Notes: generated from the sequence alone by a model not told the origin. Positions 35,996 through 44,886 are shown, counted from the stretch's first letter. The stretch: DNA of 64,000 bases from Hydrogenophilus thiooxidans (GCF_019049855.1 NZ_JAHLSY010000007.1:42268-106267), one strand, 5' to 3'. Numbers and translations: made by a program.

Positions 35996-36772
35996 TTATT
36001 GTATCACCCAGTCGTACGATAAGCGCAGGATGGTCAAAGAAACAACCCCCAAAAAGAGCCGCCGCAACCACACGGAACCGAAACGAAACGCCCACCACGT
36101 TCCGAAGAGTGACCCAGCCACGTTACACACAGCCATCCAGAGGCCAAGAAGCCAAATCGGTTGCGCCTGCCAAGAGAAGAGCGCGATCGCGGCCAGGTTG
36201 GTCGAAACGTTCGCGACCTTGGCCAGTGCCGACGCTTGCAAGAAATCGAAACGCAGGAAGCGAATAAACGCAAAGATCAAAAAACTTCCCGTTCCTGGGC
36301 CAAGAAAACCATCGTACGCGCCAATTACCGCCGACCAGCCCAGCGCATGCCGAAGCTCTCGCCTCGTCAATGGATGGGCTCGCGCAACCAAGCCCATCTC
36401 TTTGCGCCGAAAGGTGTAGACGGCTACCGCGCACAGCAATAGGAGAACGATCGGCTTCACCCATGCCTGAGGGAGCAGCGTCACCGCGGAAGCCCCCATC
36501 GCAGACCCCACCGCCGCCGCGATCACGACACCGACAAGGAGCGTCAGAGAGAGCGAAACCCGTCGCACATAACGAAAAGCAGCTACCGAGGTCCCGAAAA
36601 CCGACGCGATTTTGTTGGTACCGAAGAGATTGGGAAGGGGTTGATTGGGATACCCCAAAAGGAGCGCCGGAATCTGGATCAGGCCACCGCCGCCGACTGC
36701 GGCATCGACACTGCCGGCAGCAAACGCCGCGACGCCCATCGCAAGCCACGTGAGCCACTCCCACGCATCCAA
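35996..36772 (-). CDS. TSUP/TauE-SafE family sulfite or organosulfur exporter
   Basis: A 258-aa membrane protein with about eight hydrophobic segments and the TSUP signature near the N-terminus (FAAGSVDAAVGGGGLIQIP, then FGTNKIASVFGT) and its repeat LGPGTGSFLIFAF. The family moves sulfite, sulfoacetate, taurine or similar anions; the actual substrate is not visible. It begins at TTG 36772, supported by GAGGG six bases before and by the canonical N-terminus. It lies nine bases after mnmE. Confidence 0.88.
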   Translation of the reverse strand: MDAWEWLTWLAMGVAAFAAGSVDAAVGGGGLIQIPALLLGYPNQPLPNLFGTNKIASVFGTSVAAFRYVRRVSLSLTLLVGVVIAAAVGSAMGASAVTLLPQAWVKPIVLLLLCAVAVYTFRRKEMGLVARAHPLTRRELRHALGWSAVIGAYDGFLGPGTGSFLIFAFIRFLRFDFLQASALAKVANVSTNLAAIALFSWQAQPIWLLGLWMAVCNVAGSLFGTWWAFRFGSVWLRRLFLGVVSLTILRLSYDWVIQ

Positions 36773-36781
36773 TTCGATCCC

Positions 36782-38110
36782 TCACTTCCCAATGCAGAAT
36801 TGGGAAAAGATCACCCCAAGCAGCGCATCGGCATCGATCCGTCCGGTAATTTCCCCCAACGCATCGTGTGCCAAGCGAAGCTCTTCCGCCAATAACTCCC
36901 ATTGGGCAAGGGCAGAAAGCGCCTGTTGCAAATGGTGATCGGCTCGACGCAACGCCTCCAAATGCCGTTCCCGGGCTAGCCAAACCGATTCGTCGACACC
37001 GCGAAATCCCACCCGCTCACGGATCGCCCCACGCAAGCGGTCTAGCCCCGATCCCGTTTTGGCCGAAATCGCCAGCGCCGACTCCGGTATCTCTTGCAGA
37101 AAGCGATCCGCTTTGTTCCACACCTCGAGGATCGCTTGCGGCGCAATGCCGCGTTCCTGCAACGCCTCGGCCAACGCGCGGTCGTCGATATCGGGTGCGC
37201 GAATCCATAAGATCAGATCGGCGCCTGCGATTGCCTGCCAACTGCGCTCGACCCCGATCCGTTCTACCGGATCGTCGGTTTCTCGGACGCCCGCGGTATC
37301 CAGGAGATGGACCAGAAGGCCGTCGAGATCGATCGATTCCCGGATCACATCCCGCGTCGTTCCCGGTATCTCCGTGACGATCGCCCGCTCCTCACCCACG
37401 AGCGCGTTGAGCAACGACGACTTGCCGACGTTCGGCGCTCCGACGACCGCCACCCGGACACCGTGACGCAGCAGCAAACCTTGGCGGCCTACTTCGAGCC
37501 AATGGGCGAGCGCTTGCCGTACCGCTGTGATCCGCGCCGCGACATCCCCTTCGGCGATGAAATCGATCGCTTCGTCGACGAAATCGATCGCCGCTTCCAC
37601 CCAGACTCGGAGTTCGGTCAGTTGACGATCGAGCGCCGCGACCGCGTGCGAAAAAGCCCCCTGCAACCCTTGCGCAGCAGCACGCGCCGCTGCGCGATGC
37701 GTCGCGTCGATCAAATCGGCGATCGCTTCGGCTTGCGCCAGATCGATTTTGCCATTGAGAAAAGCGCGTTCGCTGAATTCGCCAGGCCGCGCCAACCGCG
37801 CACCCAACGACAAAACACGGGAAAGCACCGCATCGACGACGACCGGCCCCCCGTGACCGTGGATCTCCACCACCGATTCGCCGGTAAACGAATTCGGTTC
37901 GGGAAAAAAGAGCAGCAGCCCATCGTCGAGCAGCGACCCGTCCTGATCGGTGAGCCATGCGCGAACCGGGCGGCGCGCGGGCAATTCGGTCTTTCCTGCC
38001 AGCACACACCCGATGCGATGCGCGTCGGGCCCCGAGATGCGGATGATCGCCACCGCACCGCGGCCCGGTGGCGTCGCAACTGCTGCGATCGTATCGGAAA
38101 CGGGTTTCAC
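36782..38110 (-). CDS. mnmE: tRNA uridine-5-carboxymethylaminomethyl modification GTPase
   Basis: With MnmG, modifies the wobble uridine of several tRNAs (442 aa). The N-terminal folate-binding domain starts VSDTIAAVATPPGRGAVAII. The G domain has GAPNVGKSSLLNAL, the switch EIPGTTRDVIRE, DTAGVRE and NKAD. The C-terminus is the diagnostic CIGK, preceded by FSQF, with the modification cysteine. The GTG start at 38110 lies within a parS palindrome. It follows yidC by seven bases, as in the classical rpmH-rnpA-yidD-yidC-mnmE order. Confidence 0.96.
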   Translation of the reverse strand: MKPVSDTIAAVATPPGRGAVAIIRISGPDAHRIGCVLAGKTELPARRPVRAWLTDQDGSLLDDGLLLFFPEPNSFTGESVVEIHGHGGPVVVDAVLSRVLSLGARLARPGEFSERAFLNGKIDLAQAEAIADLIDATHRAAARAAAQGLQGAFSHAVAALDRQLTELRVWVEAAIDFVDEAIDFIAEGDVAARITAVRQALAHWLEVGRQGLLLRHGVRVAVVGAPNVGKSSLLNALVGEERAIVTEIPGTTRDVIRESIDLDGLLVHLLDTAGVRETDDPVERIGVERSWQAIAGADLILWIRAPDIDDRALAEALQERGIAPQAILEVWNKADRFLQEIPESALAISAKTGSGLDRLRGAIRERVGFRGVDESVWLARERHLEALRRADHHLQQALSALAQWELLAEELRLAHDALGEITGRIDADALLGVIFSQFCIGK

Positions 38111-38118
38111 GTGAAACC
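38103..38118. promoter_or_regulatory. parS centromere-like site overlapping the mnmE start
   Basis: GGTTTCACGTGAAACC is a perfect palindrome that matches 14 of 16 parS consensus positions, including the invariant GTTTCACGTGAAAC core. Its central GTG, on the minus strand, is the mnmE start. It lies 3.4 kb from the first parS. Confidence 0.88.
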
Positions 38119-39758
38119 TAATCGTTGGCCGCTTTGATCGCTTTGTGGCCTAACCCCATCCGCTCCAGCTGGCGGTTGATCCACCACTGTTGCGCAATCG
38201 AAAGCAGGTTGTTGGTCAACCAGTAGAGCACCAACCCGGACGGGAACCAGAGGAACATGAAAGTAAAGACGATCGGCATCCCCATCATCAATTTCGCCTG
38301 TAACGGATCTGCCGGTTGCGGGTTGAGCCGCATTTGGATGAACATCGTCGCTCCCATCAAGAGCGGCAGAATAAAGTAGGGGTCGCGCGAAGAGAGGTCG
38401 GTCACCCACCCGAGCCACGGCGCGTGACGCATCTCGACACTGGCGAGCAGCACCCAATAGAGCGCGATGAACACCGGAATCTGGACCAAGATCGGCAAGC
38501 AGCCACCCAATGGGTTGATTTTCTCCTCTTGATAGAGGCGCATCATCTCCTGCTGCAGCCGAACCTTGTCGTCCCCATACGCCTCCTTGATCTTCTGCAA
38601 CCGCGGCATCACCAACCGCATCTTGGCCATCGACCGATAACTCGCTGCGGACAGGGGATAGAAGAGGGCTTTGATCAGTACCGTCACCAGGATGATCGCC
38701 CACCCCCAGTTGCCCGTAAGACCGTGTAGCCACGACAATACCCAGAAAAGGGGCGCAGCAATGAACGTCAACCAGCCGTAATCGACCACCAGATCGAAAC
38801 CGGGCGCGATGCTGCCCAACACCTTCTGATCCTGCGGCCCGGCATAGAGCCGGGTCGAAGTGGTACCGTCCCCGGTCAAGAGCACACCGGCTTGATAGAG
38901 TCCATTCGATAGGCGGCGGAGATAGTATTCCCGTGCGACACCCTCGGGCGGTAACCAAGCGGCGACGAAATAGTGCTGGATCATCGCGAGCCACCCATCC
39001 TGCGCTTGGCTCGGATATTCCGCTTTGCCTTCCGCGATCGCTTTGAAATCGATCTTCCGGTACTTCGTCGCTTCGGTATAGATCGCGGGACCCGTATACG
39101 TATGTACGCCGAAAACTTGCTGCTCTTCGGCGGGTTTATCGTCACGCAAGAAGTGATAGTAGGTGGTCAGAGGGCCGCCACCGTCGATCTCGTGACGGAC
39201 GTCGATCAAATAGGAGCCACGCGCAAAGCGCAAAATCTTCCGAACCGTGCGCCCGTCGGCAGTCGAAGCGGTCAATGTCACGGTCAAAGCCGATTGCCCC
39301 TCCTGCAAATGCATCGCTTCAGCGGGCAATTGCCAACGGCTGTGGTGGTTAGGCATCCCATCCCCCACCACGCCGGACTGCACCCGATAAGTATGCTTCA
39401 GACGGCCATCCTCGAAGAGGATGAACGGTTGATCTTGGCGTTCACGATCGCGGTGGTCTTTCAGCGCCAGAAAAACGATATCTCCACCTTGCTCCGAAAT
39501 CTCGACCAGATAGCGATCGGTCTCCACCCGCAAGGTTTTGGCAGGGAGTGCATCAGAAGAACGTAGCGCTTTGGCATCGCTTGCGATCTGCTGCGACTCG
39601 GTAACCGGCACCTCGTCACGGGTCGCGGAAGGCGACGCTGCCGGTGACGCAGCAGGAGCAGGCGGGGGCACTGGGGTGTTTTGACGCACCCACCCTTCCC
39701 ACAGCATGAACAGAGAAAAAAGAAACACCACCAACAAAATCAAACGCCGTTGTTCCAT
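38118..39758 (-). CDS. yidC: Membrane protein insertase YidC
   Basis: Inserts and folds inner-membrane proteins with or without SecYEG (546 aa). An N-terminal helix (LILLVVFLFSLFMLW) precedes the large periplasmic domain of gammaproteobacterial/betaproteobacterial YidC, followed by the conserved core helices (for example YGWLTFIAAPLFWVLSWLHG, then LGGCLPILVQIPVFIALYWV and the arginine-bearing groove) and a basic C-terminus. A Pro/Ala-rich linker occurs at about 30-50. yidD lies 18 bases upstream. Confidence 0.96.
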   Translation of the reverse strand: MEQRRLILLVVFLFSLFMLWEGWVRQNTPVPPPAPAASPAASPSATRDEVPVTESQQIASDAKALRSSDALPAKTLRVETDRYLVEISEQGGDIVFLALKDHRDRERQDQPFILFEDGRLKHTYRVQSGVVGDGMPNHHSRWQLPAEAMHLQEGQSALTVTLTASTADGRTVRKILRFARGSYLIDVRHEIDGGGPLTTYYHFLRDDKPAEEQQVFGVHTYTGPAIYTEATKYRKIDFKAIAEGKAEYPSQAQDGWLAMIQHYFVAAWLPPEGVAREYYLRRLSNGLYQAGVLLTGDGTTSTRLYAGPQDQKVLGSIAPGFDLVVDYGWLTFIAAPLFWVLSWLHGLTGNWGWAIILVTVLIKALFYPLSAASYRSMAKMRLVMPRLQKIKEAYGDDKVRLQQEMMRLYQEEKINPLGGCLPILVQIPVFIALYWVLLASVEMRHAPWLGWVTDLSSRDPYFILPLLMGATMFIQMRLNPQPADPLQAKLMMGMPIVFTFMFLWFPSGLVLYWLTNNLLSIAQQWWINRQLERMGLGHKAIKAAND

Positions 39759-39776
39759 CGTGCAGCTTTCCTATCG

Positions 39777-39995
39777 TTACGGGACCGGATCCTCACCGCC
39801 GGGATGCCACGGGTGGCAGCGGCCCACACGTTTCACACCCAACCACAAACCGCGCACCACACCATGACGCTCGACCGCTTCGATGAGATATTGCGAACAG
39901 GTGGGTGTAAAGCGGCAATTTTGCCCCAACCAGGGGCTGATGAGGTACTGGTAACCACGCACCAACACGACCAACACCCGCGCAAGCGGATTCAT
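39777..39995 (-). CDS. yidD: Membrane protein insertion efficiency factor YidD
   Basis: A small basic membrane-associated protein (72 aa). The family signature is almost complete: [20 protein letters not shown] followed by [11 protein letters not shown] and [10 protein letters not shown]. It aids YidC-dependent insertion. It sits between rnpA and yidC as in most bacteria. Confidence 0.95.
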   Translation of the reverse strand: MNPLARVLVVLVRGYQYLISPWLGQNCRFTPTCSQYLIEAVERHGVVRGLWLGVKRVGRCHPWHPGGEDPVP

Positions 39996-40007
39996 CGACG
40001 CAAACCC

Positions 40008-40412
40008 TTATCCACGGGAATCGACCGTACAGGGGCGTGCCGCGGGTTCCGAGTGCAGCAACCGCATCAGCAAGCGCGCGAACAACACCTCGAGTTCCGC
40101 ACGCAACATCCGCCGCGTCGCGTCATGGGTAGGCCGCGTCACACGAACCACCAGATCGACCCCGACCGATCGACCCGGCCACACACGGAAAATTTCCCGA
40201 ATTTGCCGCTTCAACCAATTACGACGCACCGCTCGCTTCGCCACGCGCTTTGCCACCACCAAGCCCAGACGGGCATGTGGCAAACCGTTTTCCCGCCAAT
40301 GCACACAAAAAAACCGTCCGCACAATTTCTGCCGCGCAGCGAAGACCGCGGCAAAGTGGGACGGTTTCGTCAGACGCGCGGCACGCGGAAAACGCGCGCC
40401 TGGCGCACTCAT
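40008..40412 (-). CDS. rnpA: Ribonuclease P protein component
   Basis: Protein subunit of RNase P that supports the catalytic RNA in tRNA 5'-end maturation (134 aa). The family core is present: [12 protein letters not shown], then [27 protein letters not shown] with the RNR-like basic motif. Its ATG shares four bases with the rpmH stop (ATGA), so the pair is coupled. The C-terminus (about 100-134) is a little longer than usual. Confidence 0.95.
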   Translation of the reverse strand: MSAPGARFPRAARLTKPSHFAAVFAARQKLCGRFFCVHWRENGLPHARLGLVVAKRVAKRAVRRNWLKRQIREIFRVWPGRSVGVDLVVRVTRPTHDATRRMLRAELEVLFARLLMRLLHSEPAARPCTVDSRG

Positions 40413-40543
40413 ACGGCGAGGCGCTTACGCCCTTTGGCGCGGCGGGCGCGGATCACGGAACGACCGCCGCGGCTTCGCATCCGGACCAGAAAACCATGGG
40501 TCCGCTTACGGCGAACTTTGGAAGGTTGATAGGTGCGCTTCAT
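40409..40543 (-). CDS. rpmH: 50S ribosomal protein L34
   Basis: A 44-aa, extremely basic ribosomal protein read on the minus strand: it begins [19 protein letters not shown] and ends AKGRKRLAV, a full L34. It is the first gene of the rnpA-yidD-yidC-mnmE cluster, and its stop overlaps the rnpA start. An extended -10 promoter lies about 35 bases upstream. Confidence 0.97.
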   Translation of the reverse strand: MKRTYQPSKVRRKRTHGFLVRMRSRGGRSVIRARRAKGRKRLAV

Positions 40544-40575
40544 TTTCTATCCCCGAGACCTGATCAAAATCGCGA

Positions 40576-40584
40576 ATTATACCA
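40576..40584 (-). promoter_or_regulatory. Extended -10 promoter of rpmH
   Basis: On the minus strand the sequence reads TGGTATAAT, a perfect -10 box with the extended TGn element, at a sensible distance from the rpmH ATG at 40543. No good -35 box is visible at the usual spacing, which is normal for extended -10 promoters. Confidence 0.7.
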
Positions 40585-40641
40585 GGAAAACAAAAACCAA
40601 GGAGCGCTACCGCACGCGAACCACGCTACACTACGCCAAGA

Positions 40642-41109
40642 TCAACGATACGCGTGATAGACCTCTGCTTCGCCATTGCGCTGGATCAAAAGGACGTCGT
40701 AAGGGTCCTTGCGTCCCTCATACGCCGGACCATCCATCCCCGGAGAACCGATCACCATCCCCGGAACCGCCAAACCCAGCGCGTTCGGCTTCTCCGCAAG
40801 CAGCCGTTTGACGTCGGCAGCAGGAACATGGCCCTCGATCACATAACCCTGAACGACGGCGGTGTGACACGAACCATAACGCATGGGCATACCGAGACGA
40901 CTCCGAACCTCACTATTGCCCACTTCGAACGTTTGAACCTGGAACCCGTTGGCCTGCATATGGGCAATCCACTCTTTGCAGCAACCGCAATACGGGCTTT
41001 TCCACACCTTGACGAGCGGCGACTCCTCAGCAAACTCTTTCCCAGAAGCGAAAGAAGAAGTAGCAAGAAAGGAAAGCGCCAAACCCATAAAGACACGCCG
41101 TATCATCAT
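40642..41109 (-). CDS. DUF411 metal-binding protein
   Basis: A small exported protein (155 aa) with a signal peptide (GLALSFLATSSFAS) and the DUF411 hallmark KSPYCGCCKEWIAHMQANGF, whose cysteines suggest metal binding. GSCHTAVVQGYVIEGHVP and PGMVIGSPGMDG are the other conserved blocks. DUF411 proteins cluster with copper-resistance genes, and here the gene is the last of a copper block. Its start overlaps the cytochrome gene by four bases. The periplasmic role is probably copper binding or delivery; this is inference. Confidence 0.9.
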   Translation of the reverse strand: MMIRRVFMGLALSFLATSSFASGKEFAEESPLVKVWKSPYCGCCKEWIAHMQANGFQVQTFEVGNSEVRSRLGMPMRYGSCHTAVVQGYVIEGHVPAADVKRLLAEKPNALGLAVPGMVIGSPGMDGPAYEGRKDPYDVLLIQRNGEAEVYHAYR

Positions 41110-41645
41110 CGGTCTCCTTGACGACTGGTCAAAATTCGATATTGATTCTCATTGAGATCTGGCAACCGTTTGAGGAAAGCCACCATGTTCCAAATCCGTT
41201 CGTCATCGTGCGTTTTTCCCCACGCTGGCATACCAGATGCCTTGATTCCGTGTTTGATGATCCAAAAATCCCGTCGCGCTGCTGCTTCCTCGCTCAGACC
41301 CTGCAAGGTTGCTCGGGGTTCCGTCAATTTGGGAGGGGTTGGATAGAGTCCCAACGTGAAGTCGCTTTCCGCGATACCAGGCGCAAGGTGACAACCGACA
41401 CACATCGCATCGTAATCGGCTCCCCCCGCCAGCAACCGCTGGGGTGCATCGAGATCCTTGGGTACCTCGATCGTACGTGAAGCCTGTGCGATCGAGCGTT
41501 CCCGCACCCACTCCAGCAGGTGGTAGAGCCACTGAGCATGGGGCTCATCGGCCGCCACCGATACCCTGCCAGAGTAGAGCACCCACACTACCACCGCGAC
41601 CAAAACGACCAGAGCGGAACCAAACCCAAGCAAGCAACGCTTCAT
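41106..41645 (-). CDS. Membrane-anchored c-type cytochrome in the copper block
   Basis: A 179-aa monohaem cytochrome c. An N-terminal hydrophobic segment (LLGFGSALVVLVAVVVWVLY) is probably an uncleaved anchor. The haem site is CVGCH (near residue 83), and the axial methionine is probably in KASGMPAWG. Such cytochromes often accompany copper-resistance operons or serve as electron carriers to oxidases. The stop overlaps the DUF411 start (ATGA), so the two are co-translated. It follows the small Met/His-rich gene by ten bases. Redox partner unknown. Confidence 0.87.
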   Translation of the reverse strand: MKRCLLGFGSALVVLVAVVVWVLYSGRVSVAADEPHAQWLYHLLEWVRERSIAQASRTIEVPKDLDAPQRLLAGGADYDAMCVGCHLAPGIAESDFTLGLYPTPPKLTEPRATLQGLSEEAAARRDFWIIKHGIKASGMPAWGKTHDDERIWNMVAFLKRLPDLNENQYRILTSRQGDR

Positions 41646-41655
41646 CGCCCTTTCC

Positions 41656-41967
41656 TTACTGATGGTGATTGGATTTCATTTCGCCGCTACCGTGGCCCAT
41701 CATCCCATTTTGCGGCATCGCTCCTTGCATCCCATGCGGCATCATCATCTCCCTATGCTCCTCTTTCATCATCTCCGCACAACGTGCGATCATCGCCTGC
41801 ACCACTGGGTCGTCACGGTCACTCCCGGAGTGCATTTGCTGCATCATCGAACAATCCGGCTTTTCCCGGTCGGTGACTGCGTGATGCTGGCTCGGATCAT
41901 GCGCGTAAACAAGCGCAGCACTGAGGGACAAAACCGCAACGGTGACAAACTTTTTCATTACAAACAT
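41656..41967 (-). CDS. Small periplasmic Met/His-rich protein, probably copper-binding
   Basis: A protein of about 103 aa with a signal peptide (FVTVAVLSLSAALVYA) and a mature chain dense in Met and His (SMMQQMHSG, REMMMPHGMQG, NGMMGHGSG). This composition is typical of periplasmic copper chaperones or sequestering proteins beside cop genes, although I do not recognise a named family. AAAGGAG favours the second of two adjacent ATGs (41967). Located between copB and the cytochrome gene. Confidence 0.8.
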   Translation of the reverse strand: MFVMKKFVTVAVLSLSAALVYAHDPSQHHAVTDREKPDCSMMQQMHSGSDRDDPVVQAMIARCAEMMKEEHREMMMPHGMQGAMPQNGMMGHGSGEMKSNHHQ

Positions 41968-41989
41968 CATCGACTCCTTTTACCCACAC

Positions 41990-42907
41990 TCAAAACCAAA
42001 CACGAAGACCGGCAACGAAACGCGTCTGCCGCGTATCCAACCCTTCCCGACGTGCAAAACTGGCCGTCTTGCCATATTTCCCCGCCCATTCGATCCCAAT
42101 ATAGGGCGCGAATTGGCGATTGAACTCGTAACGGAGGCGAATCCCGACCACGAGATCGGACAATCCGCTCCCTATTCCCCGGTTTTCCTCCGTTTCGCCA
42201 TAAAAGTTGGCTTCCAGCCGAGGTTGCACAATCCAACGTTGCGTCACAAGCAGTTCGTACTCACTCGAAAGCCGAAGTGAGGTCTGTCCCGAAGTACCTA
42301 GGTACGCAGTTGCGTCAACCTTGAACCAATAGGGCGCTAACCCTTGAAAACCGAAAGCGAGCCAAGTCCGGTCAGGCCCCGTGCCGCTGTCCTGCCGCAC
42401 CCCGAGTTGGCTGTCCCAGTATGCTGAGATCGCATGACCCCAAAGGAGCTCTGTACGTGCCTCCTCCAATTTGCCTTTGGCGACGCCACCTTCGGCCTTG
42501 AGGACCAAGCGGTCGTAGGTGCCGCCGAACCAGGCTTGCGCGTCATAGGTGGTCGCGTTCCCCTCCTTCGTGTGAACGCGTTCCAGGCGATCGACGAGCA
42601 CGGCGCCGAAGCGGTGTTCATCGGACAGCCGAAGTTGCCGTGGACCGGGGCGTGCGTAAGGGCCCGACTCTAAAGTCAAGCCATCGGAATAGGCGTGCGG
42701 ATCACGGGCATCGGCGGGGGCGGGGCCCCCCTGCATGTTCATGCTGCCGTGGTCCATGGTGGCGCTCGCGGGCGATTCGGCTCGCGTTGGGGCTGGAGCC
42801 GTGCCCGGGTGCCCGGCATGGCCGCCGCCTTCCATCGGTGTTTGCGCCCAGACGGGTGCCGCACCGAGCAACACCAGCGCCGCAGTGAAGAGAGAACAGG
42901 GTTTCAT
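41990..42907 (-). CDS. copB: Copper resistance outer-membrane protein CopB
   Basis: Outer-membrane beta-barrel of the cop system (305 aa from ATG 42907). A signal peptide (LFTAALVLLGAAPVWA) is followed by a Met/His/Gly-rich segment (MDHGSMNMQGG) and then the CopB barrel: DAQAWFGGTYDRLVLKAEGG, LLWGHAISAYWDSQLGVRQD, APYWFKVDATAYLG and GIRLRYEFNRQFAPYIG, ending in the aromatic residue F typical of outer-membrane proteins. AAAGGAAG precedes the ATG. It is immediately downstream of copA. Confidence 0.93.
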   Translation of the reverse strand: MKPCSLFTAALVLLGAAPVWAQTPMEGGGHAGHPGTAPAPTRAESPASATMDHGSMNMQGGPAPADARDPHAYSDGLTLESGPYARPGPRQLRLSDEHRFGAVLVDRLERVHTKEGNATTYDAQAWFGGTYDRLVLKAEGGVAKGKLEEARTELLWGHAISAYWDSQLGVRQDSGTGPDRTWLAFGFQGLAPYWFKVDATAYLGTSGQTSLRLSSEYELLVTQRWIVQPRLEANFYGETEENRGIGSGLSDLVVGIRLRYEFNRQFAPYIGIEWAGKYGKTASFARREGLDTRQTRFVAGLRVWF

Positions 42908-42930
42908 GGCGAATCTTCCTTTGATCAGTT

Positions 42931-44799
42931 TCATGACACGACCACCACGCGGAACATGCCCATGTCCATGTGCAACATCAGGTGGCAGTGCCAGGCCCAG
43001 CGACCCAGGGCGTCGGCGGTCACGAGGAAGCTGACGCGCTGCGCAGGCTGGACGGGCACGGTGTGACGACGCACCAGGAACTGCCCGTCGGGCGTTTCCA
43101 CCTCGCTCCACATCCCGTGCAAATGCATCGGGTGCGTCATCATCGTGTCGTTGTGCAGGATGACGCGCACCCGCTCGCCGTACTTCAGATGAACCGGGGT
43201 ACTCTTCCCGAATTCGAGGCCGTCGAGCGACCAGGTATAGCGCTCCATGTTGCCGGTAAGATGCAGCTCGATCTCGCGCTCGGCCCCGCGAGGATCGAGC
43301 GGACCACCGATCGTTTTGAGGTCGGCCAGCGTCAGCACGCGCCGGCCGTTGTTGCGCAGGCCAATGCCCGGATCGTCGAGATTCGTCCGGGGCATGTCCA
43401 CACGCATGTCCGTGCTTGGGCCGTATTCCGTGCGCGCGTGACGGACCGTGGCGCTGGGCTTGGCCAATGCGCCATCGGCCATGCCATGCATCGCGTGGTG
43501 ACCGTGATCCATAGCCATCGCGCCATGGTTCATGCCGGACATGTTGTGTTTCATGCCAGACATGTCGTGGCCCATCGCCGCATGGTCCATCACGCCCATG
43601 GTCGAACCGCCATGCTTCATCGCGCTGTGATCCATCGCGCCCATCATGTCGGCCATGGTGAGCCATTCGACAGGGTCGAGTGCAGGAACCGGGGCTTCGA
43701 GTCCTTCGCGAACTGCGAGCGTGCCACGGGCAAATCCAGAACGATCCATCGCTTGCGCGAAGATCGTGTAGGCCTCTTCCTTTGGTGTAACCACCACGTC
43801 GTAGGTTTCGCCCGGCCCGAAGCGGAACTCATCGACGGTGACAGGTTCGACGTTCTGCCCGTCGCTTTGCACCACCGTCATCTTGAGCCCCGGGATGCGC
43901 ACGTCGTAGAAGGTGTTGGCCGCACCGTTGATGAAGCGAAGACGGACGCGTTCGCCAGGACGGAACAGTCCAGTCCAATTGCCGGCAGGAGTGACGCCAT
44001 TCATCAAGTAGGTCAATGTCGCCCCCGAGAGATCGGCGAGATCGGTCGGGTTCATCCGCATCTGGTTCCACATCGCACGCTTGTCGAGTGCACGAGAAAG
44101 CCCCATCTTGGCGACGTCGCGGAAGAAATCAATGACCGTCGGCTGATGGTAGTTGTAGAGATCACTCTGAATCCGCAGTTTGGTCAGCACCCGCATCGGG
44201 TCTTCGTCGGTCCAATCGGAGAGCACAACTACGTAGTCGCGGTCGGCCCGGATGGGATCGCCTGCGCGCGGCTCGACGATCAGTGCCCCATACATACCGG
44301 TTTGCTCCTGCATACCGGAATGCGAGTGGTACCAGTAGGTACCCGATTGTTTCAGTTGAAATTGGTAAACAAATGTCTCACCCGGTGCGATACCAGGAAA
44401 ACTGATTCCCGGTACGCCATCCATCTCATACGGTAGGATCATTCCGTGCCAATGGATCGAAGTCACTTCGCGCAGGCGGTTGGTGACACGGATGGTGACC
44501 GTGTCGCCTTCTCGAAGTTTGAGCGTCGGTGCTGGAATAGAGCCGTTGATCGTGGTCGCCATCCTGGGTGTTCCGGTGAAATTGACTGGTGATTCGCCAA
44601 CCACCAGGTCGATGTTCGTGCCGCTGAGCACGGGCGCCAAACCCGTGCGCGTCTCGGTCACTCCTTGCACCGCGGCTCGCCCCCACGGTGACAGGCTTGC
44701 GATCACGCCCCCTGCGACCAAACCTCGGACGAAACGGCGCCGCCCCGCGTTCGGCAATGCGATCGCGACTTGCGGGAACCGATCTCGATCGTTTCTCAT
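42931..44799 (-). CDS. copA: Multicopper oxidase CopA (copper resistance)
   Basis: Periplasmic multicopper oxidase (622 aa from ATG 44799) that oxidises or sequesters copper. A Tat-like signal (RRRFVRGLVAGGVIA) leads the chain. Copper-ligand motifs are complete: HWHG, HSHSG, HPMHLHG and HCHLMLHMDMGM. Between the second and third cupredoxin domains lies a Met/His-rich stretch (about residues 395-455) of repeats such as MDHSAMKHGG and MGHDMSGMKHN that may bind extra copper. A strong GGAGGA site precedes the start; the longer upstream frame crosses the copR promoter. Divergent from copRS. Confidence 0.95.
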   Translation of the reverse strand: MRNDRDRFPQVAIALPNAGRRRFVRGLVAGGVIASLSPWGRAAVQGVTETRTGLAPVLSGTNIDLVVGESPVNFTGTPRMATTINGSIPAPTLKLREGDTVTIRVTNRLREVTSIHWHGMILPYEMDGVPGISFPGIAPGETFVYQFQLKQSGTYWYHSHSGMQEQTGMYGALIVEPRAGDPIRADRDYVVVLSDWTDEDPMRVLTKLRIQSDLYNYHQPTVIDFFRDVAKMGLSRALDKRAMWNQMRMNPTDLADLSGATLTYLMNGVTPAGNWTGLFRPGERVRLRFINGAANTFYDVRIPGLKMTVVQSDGQNVEPVTVDEFRFGPGETYDVVVTPKEEAYTIFAQAMDRSGFARGTLAVREGLEAPVPALDPVEWLTMADMMGAMDHSAMKHGGSTMGVMDHAAMGHDMSGMKHNMSGMNHGAMAMDHGHHAMHGMADGALAKPSATVRHARTEYGPSTDMRVDMPRTNLDDPGIGLRNNGRRVLTLADLKTIGGPLDPRGAEREIELHLTGNMERYTWSLDGLEFGKSTPVHLKYGERVRVILHNDTMMTHPMHLHGMWSEVETPDGQFLVRRHTVPVQPAQRVSFLVTADALGRWAWHCHLMLHMDMGMFRVVVVS

Positions 44800-44868
44800 C
44801 CAATCCTCCACTTTATGGCAAAAGGGAAAAGGCAACGCGATCGTAATCGTTCGCTCCTTGCGCGCACG

Positions 44869-44884
44869 TGACAGGAAGATGACA
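44869..44884. promoter_or_regulatory. Candidate CopR/OmpR-type direct repeat between copA and copR
   Basis: TGACA, six bases, TGACA: two direct half-sites with an 11-base period, the layout used by OmpR-family dimers. It lies just before the copR start and may partly coincide with its ribosome-binding site (AGGAAG), so function is uncertain. Confidence 0.35.
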
Positions 44885-44886
44885 AA

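Noticed and set aside
40544..40641. rpmH-DUF411 gap as oriC
   Set aside because: It is 98 bases, contains the rpmH promoter and no DnaA box.
42970..44436. His-rich 488-codon plus-strand frame opposite copA
   Set aside because: His richness comes from the reverse complement of Met/His codons (ATG/CAT) in CopA; not a metal-binding gene of its own.
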